Source: Renibacterium sp. (GTDB lineage Bacteria > Actinomycetota > Actinomycetes > Actinomycetales > Micrococcaceae). From it: a stretch of DNA of 64,000 nt. The notes beneath the pieces were generated by a model. The model had not been told where the DNA came from. It searched no databases and saw nothing but the letters and a program-made list of their open reading frames with translations. The translations under genes were made by a program, and so were the position numbers. Positions 51,494-61,581 of the stretch are shown piece after piece. Numbering within the stretch: position 1 is the first letter of the stretch; each line of letters starts with the position of its first letter. The stretch lies in the NCBI GenBank assembly GCA_017419405.1, contig JAFOLH010000005.1:496001-560000 (forward strand), given 5' to 3'.

Positions 51494-54100
51494 CTAAGCG
51501 CTGACGATCAGGCCCAGCTCCGCCGGATTGGCCAGCGCCGGGTGCTCCGGGAGTACCCGCACCGTGTAACCGAAACTGCCGGAGCGGTCGATGACGACGT
51601 CGCCGGTGAAGAGGTAGCGGCCATCGCCCAGGTCTTCGGCGGCGCCGAGCGCGGCCGAGGCGGTTTCACTGAGTTCATCGCTGTCCAGCGCCCGGCCGTA
51701 GGCCACCTCGACCCGGACATCGGCGGGGGCCAGGCCGCCCAGATTCAGGTAGGCGCGGATTGCCAGGCTGTCGCCGATCTGCGGATCTTCGGTGACCCCT
51801 TCGGAATCCACGTGCTCCACGGTGACCGCCGGCCAAGCCTGCAGTACCCGGTTTCGCCACCGGGCGAACTCCCGGGCCTGCCGGAAGTCGTCTGCAGCAG
51901 CGGCCCGTCCGGCGATTGCGGCCGGCTGGTACAAGCCGTTGACGTAGTCGGCGAGCATCCGTTCCGCGGAAACCGCCGGACCCAGTGTGGCCAGCGTGTG
52001 CTTGATCATCGAGATCCAGTGCGTCGGCAATTCCGACTCCGTCGGGATCGATGGCCCGGCCGCGCCCGCCGATTCGGCGAATCCGGCAGAGCCGTAGAAC
52101 TTCGGCGCCACCTGGGTCTCCAACAGTTCGTAGAGCGCCGAAGCCTCGATGTCGTCGCGTTCTTCCGCGGAGGCGCCGTTGTTCGCGGTCGGAATCGCCC
52201 AGCCATTTTCGCCGTCGTACATTTCGTCCCACCAACCGTCCAGCACGGAGAGGTTGAGGCCGCCGTTGATCGCGGACTTCATCCCGGACGTCCCGCAGGC
52301 TTCGAGCGGGCGCAACGGATTGTTGAGCCAGACATCGCAGCCGGGGAACAGCGTCCGGGCCATCGCGATGTCGTAGTTCGGCAAAAACACGATCCGGTGC
52401 CGTACTTCGGGATCGTCGGTGAACCGGACCAAGTCCTGGATCATCTTCTTGCCGGCATCGTCGGCCGGGTGCGACTTGCCCGCGATCACCAGCTGGATCG
52501 GGTGCTGTTCATTGAGCAGCAAAGCCTTGAGCCGGGCCGGATCGCGCAGCATCAGGGTCAACCGTTTGTAGGTCGGCACGCGGCGGGCGAAGCCGATGGT
52601 CAGCACCTCGGGGTCCAGCACCGCATCGGTCCAGGCGAGTTCGGCATCCGCGGCACCGCGTTTCTTCCACGAGGCGCGCAACCGGCGCCGGACATCGTCG
52701 ACCAGGGCCGCGCGCAATTCACCGCGCAGCAACCAGACGTCCTGATCCGAGATTTCGTAGACTTTCGACCAATCCGGCTGGTCCAGCACGCTGCCGCCGA
52801 AGTGCTCGACGGCGAGTGCGCTGATTTTCGGGTCCACCCAGGTGGGCACGTGCACGCCATTGGTCACCGAGGAGATCGGCACTTCCGAGTGGTCGAAGCC
52901 CGGCCAGAGCCCGGAGAACATCTCCCGGGAGACCACACCGTGCAACTTGGCCACCCCGTTGGCGCGCTGGGCCAGGCGCAGGCCCATCACGGCCATGTTG
53001 AACACCGCGGAGTCGCCGCCGTCGTAGCTTTCCGAGCCGAGTTCCAGAATCTTCTCGGTAGGCACGCCGGGAGCCAGCCCGGCGTCGAAGAATTGTTGGA
53101 TCTGGGTCTTCTGGAAGCGGTCGATGCCGGCCGGTACCGGGGTGTGCGTGGTGAACACCGTCGAGGCGCGGCCGGCAGCCAGTGCCTCGTCCCAGTCCAG
53201 GCCCTTGCTTTCGATCAGTTCGCGGATCCGCTCGATGCCCAAGAAGCCGGCGTGGCCTTCGTTGGTGTGGAAGACTTCGGGCGCCGGGCCGCCGGTCAGC
53301 CGTTGGTGCACCCGGAGCGCCTTCACGCCGCCCATGCCCAGAAGCAGTTCCTGCTGCAGCCGGTGATCGCCGCCGCCGCCGTAGAGCCGGTCGGTGATCA
53401 ACCGGGCAGCATCGTCATTGCCCGGAACGTTCGAGTCGAGTAGCAGCAAAGGGACCCGGCCGACGTCGGCACGCCAGATCCAGGCGTGCAGCTCGCGCCC
53501 ATCGGGCAGCGGCAAACTGATCTGCGCCGGGCTGCCGTCCGGCTCCCGGAGCAGCGTCAACGGCAACCCGTCCGGGTCCAGCACCGGGTAGGTCTCCTGT
53601 TGCCAGGCGTCCCGGGAGAGCGACTGTTTGAAATACCCGGCCTGGTAGAGCAGGCCGACGCCCACCAGCGGGATGCCCAAGTCGGACGAGGCCTTGAGGT
53701 GGTCGCCGGCCAGAATGCCCAGGCCGCCGGAATACTGCGGGAGCACCTCGGTGATGCCGAATTCGGGCGAGAAGTAGGCGATGCTTTTCGGGGCTTCCGC
53801 GCCGAGTCCCTGATACCAGCGCGGTTCCTCGAGGTACCGCCGCAAATCCGCTGCGGCCACTTCGACCCGGGAGACCACCTCCGGATCGGCGGCGAGCTGC
53901 TGCAGTTGTTCCCGGGTCACGGAGCCCAGGAACTTCACCGGGTCCGCGGAGCTTTCCGCCCAGATTTCCGGATTCAGCGAGGAAAACAACTCGCGGGTCG
54001 GCAGGTGCCAGGACCAGCGGAGGTTGCCGGCCAGCTGCGCCAAAGGGGCGATCGGCTCGGGCAGGACAGTTCGGACGGTAAATCTGCGGATGGCCTTCAC
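51494..54100 (-). CDS. glgP: Alpha-glucan phosphorylase GlgP
   Basis: 868 residues, GTG start chosen so that the N-terminus VKAIRRFTVRTVLPE matches known actinobacterial GlgP; TACCTT lies 7 nt upstream (leaderless). The PLP-binding and active-site blocks are YFSPEFGITEVLPQYSGGLG, VFHTNEGHAGFLGIERI, PVSSVTNGVHVPTW-like (here SEVPISSVTNGVHV) and GTSGMKSAINGGLNLSVLDG. It releases glucose-1-phosphate from glycogen and malto-oligosaccharides. Divergent from a sugar ABC importer, separated by LacI-type operators; terminator after the stop. Confidence 0.94.
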   Translation of the reverse strand: MKAIRRFTVRTVLPEPIAPLAQLAGNLRWSWHLPTRELFSSLNPEIWAESSADPVKFLGSVTREQLQQLAADPEVVSRVEVAAADLRRYLEEPRWYQGLGAEAPKSIAYFSPEFGITEVLPQYSGGLGILAGDHLKASSDLGIPLVGVGLLYQAGYFKQSLSRDAWQQETYPVLDPDGLPLTLLREPDGSPAQISLPLPDGRELHAWIWRADVGRVPLLLLDSNVPGNDDAARLITDRLYGGGGDHRLQQELLLGMGGVKALRVHQRLTGGPAPEVFHTNEGHAGFLGIERIRELIESKGLDWDEALAAGRASTVFTTHTPVPAGIDRFQKTQIQQFFDAGLAPGVPTEKILELGSESYDGGDSAVFNMAVMGLRLAQRANGVAKLHGVVSREMFSGLWPGFDHSEVPISSVTNGVHVPTWVDPKISALAVEHFGGSVLDQPDWSKVYEISDQDVWLLRGELRAALVDDVRRRLRASWKKRGAADAELAWTDAVLDPEVLTIGFARRVPTYKRLTLMLRDPARLKALLLNEQHPIQLVIAGKSHPADDAGKKMIQDLVRFTDDPEVRHRIVFLPNYDIAMARTLFPGCDVWLNNPLRPLEACGTSGMKSAINGGLNLSVLDGWWDEMYDGENGWAIPTANNGASAEERDDIEASALYELLETQVAPKFYGSAGFAESAGAAGPSIPTESELPTHWISMIKHTLATLGPAVSAERMLADYVNGLYQPAAIAGRAAAADDFRQAREFARWRNRVLQAWPAVTVEHVDSEGVTEDPQIGDSLAIRAYLNLGGLAPADVRVEVAYGRALDSDELSETASAALGAAEDLGDGRYLFTGDVVIDRSGSFGYTVRVLPEHPALANPAELGLIVSA

Positions 54101-54166
54101 CTTTTCCAAGGTAGCCGAGAACGCTGAGCGTTGGAACTGCTTTGGATGACCATTTGGTATATGACG

Positions 54167-54258
54167 TGTAAACGCTTGCTCACCGGGCTCCGCAGCGGGC
54201 CCGCAGGGTCCGGCGGGATCAGGACCGCGATCAGCGCGCTGCGCAGAAAGCGTTTTTG
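54167..54258. promoter_or_regulatory. Two LacI-type operator candidates
   Basis: TGTAAACGCTTGCT (54167-54180) and AGAAAGCGTTTTTG (54245-54258) match the LacI-family pattern TGNAANCGNTTNCA at 13/14 and about 11/14 positions. They lie in the 239-bp divergent gap between glgP and the sugar-binding protein, so both may be sugar-regulated. No LacI gene is in the window. Confidence 0.45.
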
Positions 54259-54339
54259 ATCAGGCCGCGGCTTATCGCCAATTGATAGTTTTTATGGGCT
54301 GTTCATTGCTAGGCTGTTCCGGTAAAGGCATCGAAGACG

Positions 54340-55740
54340 ATGGGATATCTTTTGCGGGACGCCAGAATTCAACCGAAAGCCGGGGCATTGAACCGGCGAG
54401 GCTTTTTGGGAGCTGCATTGGGGGCTGGGTTTCTGCTCCCGGCGCTGAGCGGCTGCGCTGCCGATTCCGGCAATACGCTCCGGGTGGCCTACAAACAATG
54501 GGGTAGCGGAAAGGTCCTGGAAGATTTCCTGACCAAGGTCAGTGCACAGTTCCAGCAGGCGAATCCGGGCATTACCGTGCAGTTGATTCCGCTGGTGGCC
54601 GGAGACAACGACTATTTCACCAAAAGCGAATTGATGATGTCGAGTGAATCGACCGCCCCGGACCTGGTCTACGAAGACACCTTCATTTTGAAATCAGACG
54701 TGGCAGCCGGCTATCTGCGGCCGATCGATGACAAACTCCGGTCGTGGCAGCCCTGGACCGAGATCTATGACTCGGCGAAAACCGCGGTTACCGGTGAAGA
54801 CGGTCGGGTTTACGCAGTACCGATCGGAACCGACACCCGCGCCCTCTGGTACAACACGCAATTGTTCGCCTCGGCCGGCTTGCCGCTGCCCTGGCAGCCG
54901 GCGACCTGGGCCGAGCTGCTCCGCGACCTGGCCGTGCTGCGCGATGCCTTGCCCGGAGTGACCCCGTTCAACATCCTCTCGAGCAAAGCCCAGGGTGAAG
55001 CCGCGGTGATGCAAGGGTTCGAAATGCTCCTGTACGGCACCGCGGACGGGCTTTACGATCCGGAGCGCCGGAAGTGGGTCACCGGCAGCCGCGGCTTCCG
55101 GGACAGTTTGGAATTCTATCGGAGTGTTTTCCAGAACGGCCTGGGCCCGTCGACGAGCCGTGCGCTCAATCCGAATCTTGCGGACATGGTCTACAACGAC
55201 TTGTTGCCGGGCGGAAAACTCGCCGTGAACCTCGACGGTGGTTGGCTCGGGCTGTATTGGGCCAAGGGCGCCGTCGCCGAATGGCCGGAGTGGTCGACCG
55301 TGCTGCAGCAGGCCAGGATGCCCACCCAATTCGGTGCCGGCCGCGGCTACACCACGATGTCCGGTGGCTGGTCCTGGGCGTTCCCGGCCCGGTCGAAGAA
55401 ATTCGATCTGGCCTGGGAGTTCCTGGCTGCGGCCATGACGAAGGAGAACACCGTGGCCTACAACGTGGCGGACAATGGGATCGCGGTCCGGCGCGACGTT
55501 GCGCAGGACCCCGTCTACCGCGCTTCCGGGCCGACCGTGGAGTTCTTCAGTTCCTTGGTCGAGGGAGCCACCTTCCGGCCCGCGCTCGCGGCCTATCCGC
55601 AAATTTCGGCTTCGATCCAAGCGGCTACGGAAAAGGTGATGACCGGCAGTGCCGCACCGGAGCAGGCCGCGAAGGAATACGACCAGCAAATCACCGCCAT
55701 CGTCGGTCCGGACCAGGTCACCGGGGCGAGTCCACGATGA
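54340..55740 (+). CDS. Sugar ABC transporter substrate-binding lipoprotein
   Basis: 466 residues. Signal with LNRRGFLGAALGAGFLLPAL (twin-arginine pattern) and lipobox LSGC, so probably a Tat-exported lipoprotein. The solute-binding domain has FQQANPGITVQLIPLVAGDN, DLVYEDTFILKSDVAAGYLR and GWSWAFPARSKKFDLAWEFL of the maltose/oligosaccharide class (family 1). The ATG has only a weak ribosome site. The next permease gene overlaps its stop (ATGA). Context (glgP, glgE, treS) suggests maltodextrin, maltose or trehalose as substrate. Confidence 0.88.
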   Translation: MGYLLRDARIQPKAGALNRRGFLGAALGAGFLLPALSGCAADSGNTLRVAYKQWGSGKVLEDFLTKVSAQFQQANPGITVQLIPLVAGDNDYFTKSELMMSSESTAPDLVYEDTFILKSDVAAGYLRPIDDKLRSWQPWTEIYDSAKTAVTGEDGRVYAVPIGTDTRALWYNTQLFASAGLPLPWQPATWAELLRDLAVLRDALPGVTPFNILSSKAQGEAAVMQGFEMLLYGTADGLYDPERRKWVTGSRGFRDSLEFYRSVFQNGLGPSTSRALNPNLADMVYNDLLPGGKLAVNLDGGWLGLYWAKGAVAEWPEWSTVLQQARMPTQFGAGRGYTTMSGGWSWAFPARSKKFDLAWEFLAAAMTKENTVAYNVADNGIAVRRDVAQDPVYRASGPTVEFFSSLVEGATFRPALAAYPQISASIQAATEKVMTGSAAPEQAAKEYDQQITAIVGPDQVTGASPR

Positions 55741-56669
55741 AAGCCGCGCACCTGCAGGCTGCCGGGCCGCAGCCGGGCCGCCGCGGACTGGATCCGCGGC
55801 GGAAGCGGAGCTGGACGCGGGCGCTCCCGGTCCTGCCCGCCGTCGTCCTGTTGCTCGCCTTCATGGCCGGCCCGATCATTTACAGCGTCTACTTGGCTTT
55901 CACCAATCGGGCATTGCGCGGCGCCGGCGCTGCGGACCCGGAATTCATCGGGCTGGGCAATTTCGGCCAAGCCTTCGGCTCGGCCCAATTCTGGCATTCG
56001 GTGTTGCTGACCCTGGCCTTCACCGTGGTCTCCGCGGTGATCGGGCAAAACATCCTGGGCATGCTGCTGGCTTTGCTGATGCGCTCGGCCAGCCGGATCA
56101 CCACCACCTTGACCAGCGCGATCATCATCGGGGCCTGGATCCTGCCCGAGGTGGTGGCCGGTTATCTCTGGTACACCTTCCTCGGCGAAAAAGGTTCGCT
56201 CAACGGGGTGTTGGGGTTCTTCGGCCTGCCGGCACAAGACCTTTTGATCAGCTTCCCGATCCTGGCGGTGGCTTTCGCCAATATCTGGCGTGGCACGGCC
56301 TTCAGCATGCTGGTCTACCGGGCGGCGTTGACCCAGGTGCCTCCCGAGATCGGCGAATCCGCCCAGCTCGACGGCGCCGGCGCAGTGCGTCGCTTTTTCA
56401 GCATCACTTTGCCGATGATCCGGCGCTCCGTGCTCACCAATCTGATGTTGATCACCTTGCAGACGCTCTCGGTGTTCGGCTTGATCTACGTGATGACTGC
56501 CGGCGGCCCCGCCGGCGCCAGTCAGACCTTGCCGTTGTTCATGTACGAGCAGGCCTTCAGCTTCGGCCAGCTCGGTTATGGCGCTGCCGTGGCACTGCTG
56601 CTCCTGGTGATCGGAGCGATCGCTTCCCTGGTCTATCTGCGCCTGCTGCCGAAAGAGGACAAATCATGA
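55737..56669 (+). CDS. Sugar ABC transporter permease (MalF-like)
   Basis: 310 residues with six membrane helices. The start overlaps the binding-protein stop. FIGLGNFGQAFGSAQFWHSV is the usual N-terminal segment; the coupling EAA loop is EIGESAQLDGAGAVRRFFSI. It forms the channel with the next gene product. A single ATPase gene (MsiK type) for this transporter is not in the window, as usual in actinobacteria. Confidence 0.92.
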   Translation: MKAAHLQAAGPQPGRRGLDPRRKRSWTRALPVLPAVVLLLAFMAGPIIYSVYLAFTNRALRGAGAADPEFIGLGNFGQAFGSAQFWHSVLLTLAFTVVSAVIGQNILGMLLALLMRSASRITTTLTSAIIIGAWILPEVVAGYLWYTFLGEKGSLNGVLGFFGLPAQDLLISFPILAVAFANIWRGTAFSMLVYRAALTQVPPEIGESAQLDGAGAVRRFFSITLPMIRRSVLTNLMLITLQTLSVFGLIYVMTAGGPAGASQTLPLFMYEQAFSFGQLGYGAAVALLLLVIGAIASLVYLRLLPKEDKS

Positions 56670-57553
56670 GCCGCGTCGACCTTCCCGCGGCCCGGACCGG
56701 ACGCCGTCCGGTCAGATCCGGGCCGGCCAAGCAGCCGATCACGGTGGACAAGATTCTGAGCAGCACGGCTTTGCTCCTGATCGCCGCGGTCTTCTGCGTG
56801 CCCTTGCTCTGGGTCTTGTTCGCCTCGATCAACCCGAACGCTTCCTTGAGCGTGGCCTGGCCGCAACAGCCGAGCCTGGAGAATTTCAACGCGATCCTCA
56901 ATACCAAGACCACGTTCCGGCCGATCCTGAATTCACTCATCCTCTGCGGCGGCGCAACCGTGCTCACGGTGTTCTGCTCCGCACTGGCGGCCTACCCGCT
57001 TTCCCGCTACCGCTCCCGGGCGAAGAAACCGTTCCTAATGATCATCGTGTTCGCCACCGGGCTGCCGATCACGGCGATCATGGTTCCGGTCTATGCGATG
57101 TTCGTCCAGGTCAATTTGATCGATTCGACGCCGGCCGCAATTCTTTTCCTGGCGGCTTCTGCGCTGCCTTACGGGATTTTCTTGATGAAGAACTTCATGG
57201 ACGGGGTGCCGAGGGAGATCGAAGAAAGCGCCTGGACCGAAGGCGCCAGCAGCTTGCAGGCCCTGCGGTTCGTGGTGATGCCGCTGATCCGGCCCGGGAC
57301 CTCGGTAGTGACGATCTTCACCTTCGTCGGCATGTGGGGGAATTTCTTCGTGCCATTCATGCTGCTGCTCTCCCCGGACAAATTGCCCGCTTCGGTGAGC
57401 CTGTACACCTTCTTCTCGCAATACGGCCAAGTCGCCTACGGCCAACTGGCGGCGTTTTCCCTGGTGTACTCCTTGCCGGTGCTGGTGCTCTACCTGCTGA
57501 TGGGCCGCCGGCTCGGCGTCGGCTTCACCGCAGCGGGCGGAATCAAGGGCTGA
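56666..57553 (+). CDS. Sugar ABC transporter permease (MalG-like)
   Basis: 295 residues with six membrane helices. Start overlaps the preceding stop (ATGA). The EAA loop reads EIEESAWTEGASSLQALRFV, and SLYTFFSQYGQVAYGQLAAF is typical of MalG-type permeases. Completes the importer. glgE follows after an 84-bp gap with its own promoter. Confidence 0.92.
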   Translation: MSRVDLPAARTGRRPVRSGPAKQPITVDKILSSTALLLIAAVFCVPLLWVLFASINPNASLSVAWPQQPSLENFNAILNTKTTFRPILNSLILCGGATVLTVFCSALAAYPLSRYRSRAKKPFLMIIVFATGLPITAIMVPVYAMFVQVNLIDSTPAAILFLAASALPYGIFLMKNFMDGVPREIEESAWTEGASSLQALRFVVMPLIRPGTSVVTIFTFVGMWGNFFVPFMLLLSPDKLPASVSLYTFFSQYGQVAYGQLAAFSLVYSLPVLVLYLLMGRRLGVGFTAAGGIKG

Positions 57554-57637
57554 GCATCGACATCCGCACCACAAGGTCCTGTGGTCTTCACCTGGTGGTC
57601 ATCGCATTCGGTACCGATACCCACTAGCGTGTTGCTT

Positions 57638-59737
57638 GTGACTACTGAGCAGCCGACGCCCCGCGCAAGCACCTTCGCCGCCGCGAAGCAGTCCGGAACG
57701 CCAGTGCTCAGACCGGCTTCACCGAAGCCCGCCAAAACCATGGCCGAGTCCAGCATCGGCCGGATCCCGATCAGCGCCGTGCATCCGGTGCTCGAGGACG
57801 GGCGGATCCCGGCGAAGTCCGTGCCGGGCGGGCTGTTGGAGGTCGCCGCGACGGTCTTCCGCGAGGGCCACGACTTGATCGGCGCCGAAGCGGTGCTCTA
57901 CGACAGCAAAGGCAGGGAACGGCAGCGGGTCACCCTGCAAGCCCGGCCCGGAGACCGTTGGGCCGGGCAGCTGACCGCGGACAAACCCGGCCAGTGGAGC
58001 TTCGAAATCGAAGCGTTCGGGGACCTGTACGCCACTTGGGCGCATCACGCCCAGCTGAAAATCGCGGCCGGAGTGGACGTAGCGGTGATGCTCGCCGAAG
58101 GCGGGGCGTTGCTCGCCGACGCGGCCGAAGACCCGGCGCGGACCCGCGCGGACCGGCAAGCGCTCGCGGCCGCCGCCGCAGGGTTGGCGGATACCGCTGC
58201 ACCGGTTCCGGAGCGCTTGGCTGCGGGTCTGGACGAGTCGGTTCGAGCCGCCGTCGGGCGCCGGCCGATCAAAGACCTGGTGACGGTCAGCCGCCGCTAT
58301 CCGGTCAAAGTGGAGCGCGACGCGGCCGGGCGCGGCGCCTGGTACGAATTTTTCCCGCGGTCCGAAGGCGCGCAGCAGCATCCGGAGACCGGGGAATGGA
58401 CCAGCGGAAACTTCCGGACCGCGAAACACAGCTTGGACCGGGTCGCCGAGATGGGTTTCGACGTGATTTACCTGCCGCCGATCCACCCGATCGGCGAAGT
58501 GAACCGGAAAGGCCCGAACAATTCGCTGGTGGCCGGCCCGGCAGACCCGGGATCACCGTGGGCGATCGGTTCCGCAGCCGGTGGACATGACGCGATCCAC
58601 CCGGACCTCGGCAGTTTCCAGGATTTCGATGACTTCGTCGCCCGGGCCGCCGAATTGGGGCTCGAGGTCGCCTTGGATTTGGCGCTGCAGGCAGCACCGG
58701 ACCACCCGTGGGCCACCGAGCATCCGGAATGGTTCACCACCCGGATCGACGGCAGCATCGCCTATGCGGAGAACCCGCCCAAAAAGTACCAGGACATCTA
58801 TCCGATCAATTTCGACAATGACCCGGACGGACTGGCCAAAGAAGTGCTGCGGATCGTCCAGCTGTGGATCAGCCACGGCGTCAAGACTTTCCGAGTGGAC
58901 AACCCGCACACCAAGCCGCTCTGGTTCTGGCAGTGGTTGATCGCCAAGGTGAACAAGAAACACCCGGAGGTGGTGTTCCTGGCCGAAGCGTTCACCCGGC
59001 CCGCAGTGATGCACGCCTTGGGCAAAGCCGGCTTCCAGCAGTCCTACAGCTACTTCACCTGGCGCAATGACAAAGCCGAAATCGAAGCCTATCTGCACGA
59101 AATCAGCCACGAGACGGCGTCGTTCTACCGGCCCAATTTCTTCGTCAACACCCCTGACATCTTGACCGAGTACCTGCAATACGGCGGGCCGGCCGCGTTC
59201 AAGATCCGGGCGGTGCTCGCCGCCATGGGCAGCCCGCTATGGGGCATGTACGCCGGCTACGAACTCTACGAGCACGTGGCCAGGCCGGGTGCCGAAGAGT
59301 ACCTCGACAACGAAAAATACGAATACAAAGCCCGGGACTTCGCCGGCGCGGAAAAGGCCGGCCGCTCGCTCGCCCCGTTCATCGCGAAACTGAACCAGAT
59401 CCGCCGGGAGCATCCGGCCCTGCTGGAGCTGGCGAACCTGACTGTGCACCGGACTTCCGATCCCGCTACAGTTGCGTTCAGCAAAACGAAAACCCATATG
59501 GAATCCGGCTCAGACACCATCATCGTCGTCGTCAACGTGGACCCGCACAGTGTGCGCGAAGGCGTCGTCTATCTCGACTTGGCCGCGCTTGGCATCGAAG
59601 AATTCAACGCGGACGGGAGTTTCACGGTGGACGAGCTCATCACCGGTCAGAGCTGGCAGTGGCGGGATGAGAATTATGTGCGCTTGGACGCACATCTCGA
59701 GCCGGCCCATATCCTGCACCTAAGGCGGTCTGAATGA
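57638..59737 (+). CDS. glgE: Alpha-1,4-glucan:maltose-1-phosphate maltosyltransferase
   Basis: 699 residues. GH13_3: N-terminal all-beta domain (AVHPVLEDGRIPAKSVPGGL), helical insert, then catalytic domain with nucleophile Asp421 in FRVDNPHTKPLWFWQW and acid Glu450 in VFLAEAFTRP; they are 29 residues apart, as in mycobacterial GlgE (394/423). It elongates glucan from maltose-1-phosphate. GTG 57638 lies 7 nt after TAGCGT (leaderless). Its stop overlaps the treS start. Confidence 0.96.
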   Translation: MTTEQPTPRASTFAAAKQSGTPVLRPASPKPAKTMAESSIGRIPISAVHPVLEDGRIPAKSVPGGLLEVAATVFREGHDLIGAEAVLYDSKGRERQRVTLQARPGDRWAGQLTADKPGQWSFEIEAFGDLYATWAHHAQLKIAAGVDVAVMLAEGGALLADAAEDPARTRADRQALAAAAAGLADTAAPVPERLAAGLDESVRAAVGRRPIKDLVTVSRRYPVKVERDAAGRGAWYEFFPRSEGAQQHPETGEWTSGNFRTAKHSLDRVAEMGFDVIYLPPIHPIGEVNRKGPNNSLVAGPADPGSPWAIGSAAGGHDAIHPDLGSFQDFDDFVARAAELGLEVALDLALQAAPDHPWATEHPEWFTTRIDGSIAYAENPPKKYQDIYPINFDNDPDGLAKEVLRIVQLWISHGVKTFRVDNPHTKPLWFWQWLIAKVNKKHPEVVFLAEAFTRPAVMHALGKAGFQQSYSYFTWRNDKAEIEAYLHEISHETASFYRPNFFVNTPDILTEYLQYGGPAAFKIRAVLAAMGSPLWGMYAGYELYEHVARPGAEEYLDNEKYEYKARDFAGAEKAGRSLAPFIAKLNQIRREHPALLELANLTVHRTSDPATVAFSKTKTHMESGSDTIIVVVNVDPHSVREGVVYLDLAALGIEEFNADGSFTVDELITGQSWQWRDENYVRLDAHLEPAHILHLRRSE

Positions 59738-61581
59738 GCATTTCCTCCGGGCACTTCAACATGAATGCCCCCGGGCTACAGCATGATCCGCATTGGTACC
59801 GCAAAGCCGTTTTCTACGAGGTGCTGGTACGTGCGTTCCATGACAACAACGGGGACGGCTCGGGTGATTTCTCCGGCTTGATCGAGCGCCTGGACTACTT
59901 GCAATGGCTGGGCGTCGACTGCCTCTGGGTGCCGCCGTTCTTCCAGTCCCCGCTGCGCGACGGCGGTTACGACATCTCGGATTACTACCAGGTGCTGGAT
60001 GAGTTCGGCACGCTTTCCGACTTCCAACGCCTGGTCGCCGAGGCACACGCCCGCGGCGTGCGGGTGATCATCGACCTGCCGCTGAACCACACCTCGGACC
60101 AGCACGCCTGGTTCCAGGCCTCCCGTGAAGACCCGGAGGGCCCGTACGGAGATTTCTACGTGTGGAGCGACACCGACGAGAAATACCAGGAAGCGCGGAT
60201 CATCTTCATCGATACCGAAGAGTCCAACTGGACCTTCGACCCGATCCGCAGGCAGTTCTTCTGGCACCGCTTCTTCAGCCACCAGCCGGATCTCAATTTC
60301 GAAAACCCCAAGGTCGTCGAGGCGATCTTCGATGTGGTCCGGTTCTGGCTGGACCAGGGCATCGACGGTTTCCGGGCGGACGCGATTCCTTATCTGTTCG
60401 AAGAAGAAGGCACCAATTGCGAGAACCTGCCCGGGACCCATGACTTCCTCCGGGACCTGCGCGCGATGGTGGACCAGGAGTACCCCGGACGGGTGATCAT
60501 CGCCGAGGCGAATCAGCCTCCGGGCGAAGTTGTCGAGTATTTCGGCACCGCCGCCGAGCCTGAATGCCACATGGCATTCCACTTCCCGATCATGCCCCGG
60601 TTGTTCTACGCGCTGCGCGACCAGAAGGCCGCACCGATCATCGAAACCATGAAGGACACTCCGGCGATCCCGGCAGGGGCGCAATGGGGCACTTTCCTGC
60701 GCAACCACGATGAGCTGACCTTGGAAATGGTCACTCCGGCGGAACGCGAAGCGATGCTGGGCTGGTATGCACCGGATTCCCGGATGCGGGCGAACGTCGG
60801 CATCCGGCGTCGGCTGGCGCCCTTGCTGGACAACTCGCGGGCCGAACTCGAGCTGATCAACTCGCTCCTGCTGGCCTTGCCCGGGAGCCCGTTCCTCTAC
60901 TACGGCGATGAGATCGGCATGGGCGAAAACATCTGGCTCCTGGACCGCGATTCGGTCCGCACGCCGATGCAATGGACGCCTGACCGCAACGCCGGGTTCT
61001 CGAATGCGGACCCCGGAAAGCTCTATCTTCCGGTCGTGCAGTCCTTGGTCTACCACTTCAACCAGGTCAATGTGGAAGCGCAGCAAGCGCATTCGGCCTC
61101 GTTGTTGAACTGGACCCGGCAGATTCTGAGCGTGCGCAAGGCGCACTTGGCGTTCGGCCTGGGCGGCTACCAGAACGTGGAAGCCAGTGCGGATTCGGTG
61201 CTGGCCTTTTTGCGCGAGCTGCCGGAAGGCAACCCGGAAGGCGAGCTGGCCGAAAGCATGCTGTGCGTGTTCAACCTCTCGCAGCACCCGGTGGCCACGC
61301 AGCTCCGGCTTCCGCAATACGCCGGCCGCGGTCTGCGCGATGTCTTCGGTGGCACCGTGTTCCCGACCGTGGGCGAGGACGGCCTGCTCACCCTGACCTT
61401 GGGCAGCCATGATTTCTTCTGGTTGCGATTGCGTTCGGCGAATTCGAATCTGGCCTCGCCGTTGACCCAGCCGATGCCGTTGGTGGCCGGCCCGCCGGTG
61501 GAACCGTCGCCGTCGACAGTGCCGGCGACCGGACAGATTCCGGTGACCGAGGCTTCGAGCCAAGAGAGGTCCATGCCCTGA
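59734..61581 (+). CDS. treS: Trehalose synthase / maltose alpha-D-glucosyltransferase
   Basis: 615 residues. GH13_16: WYRKAVFYEVLVRAFHDNNG, nucleophile Asp216 in IDGFRADAIPYLFEEEG, acid Glu258 in VIIAEANQPP, Asp326 in FLRNHDELTLEM. It interconverts trehalose and maltose. A Pro/Ser/Thr-rich tail of about 40 residues follows the enzyme. ATG overlaps the glgE stop (ATGA); the next gene (maltokinase-GlgB) overlaps its stop by one base, making a tight glgE-treS-mak-glgB operon. Confidence 0.95.
   Translation: MSISSGHFNMNAPGLQHDPHWYRKAVFYEVLVRAFHDNNGDGSGDFSGLIERLDYLQWLGVDCLWVPPFFQSPLRDGGYDISDYYQVLDEFGTLSDFQRLVAEAHARGVRVIIDLPLNHTSDQHAWFQASREDPEGPYGDFYVWSDTDEKYQEARIIFIDTEESNWTFDPIRRQFFWHRFFSHQPDLNFENPKVVEAIFDVVRFWLDQGIDGFRADAIPYLFEEEGTNCENLPGTHDFLRDLRAMVDQEYPGRVIIAEANQPPGEVVEYFGTAAEPECHMAFHFPIMPRLFYALRDQKAAPIIETMKDTPAIPAGAQWGTFLRNHDELTLEMVTPAEREAMLGWYAPDSRMRANVGIRRRLAPLLDNSRAELELINSLLLALPGSPFLYYGDEIGMGENIWLLDRDSVRTPMQWTPDRNAGFSNADPGKLYLPVVQSLVYHFNQVNVEAQQAHSASLLNWTRQILSVRKAHLAFGLGGYQNVEASADSVLAFLRELPEGNPEGELAESMLCVFNLSQHPVATQLRLPQYAGRGLRDVFGGTVFPTVGEDGLLTLTLGSHDFFWLRLRSANSNLASPLTQPMPLVAGPPVEPSPSTVPATGQIPVTEASSQERSMP

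Noticed and set aside
51380-51496. A possible small ORF on the plus strand downstream of the nrdI promoter
   Set aside because: It has no ribosome site and most of it is the stem of the glgP terminator.
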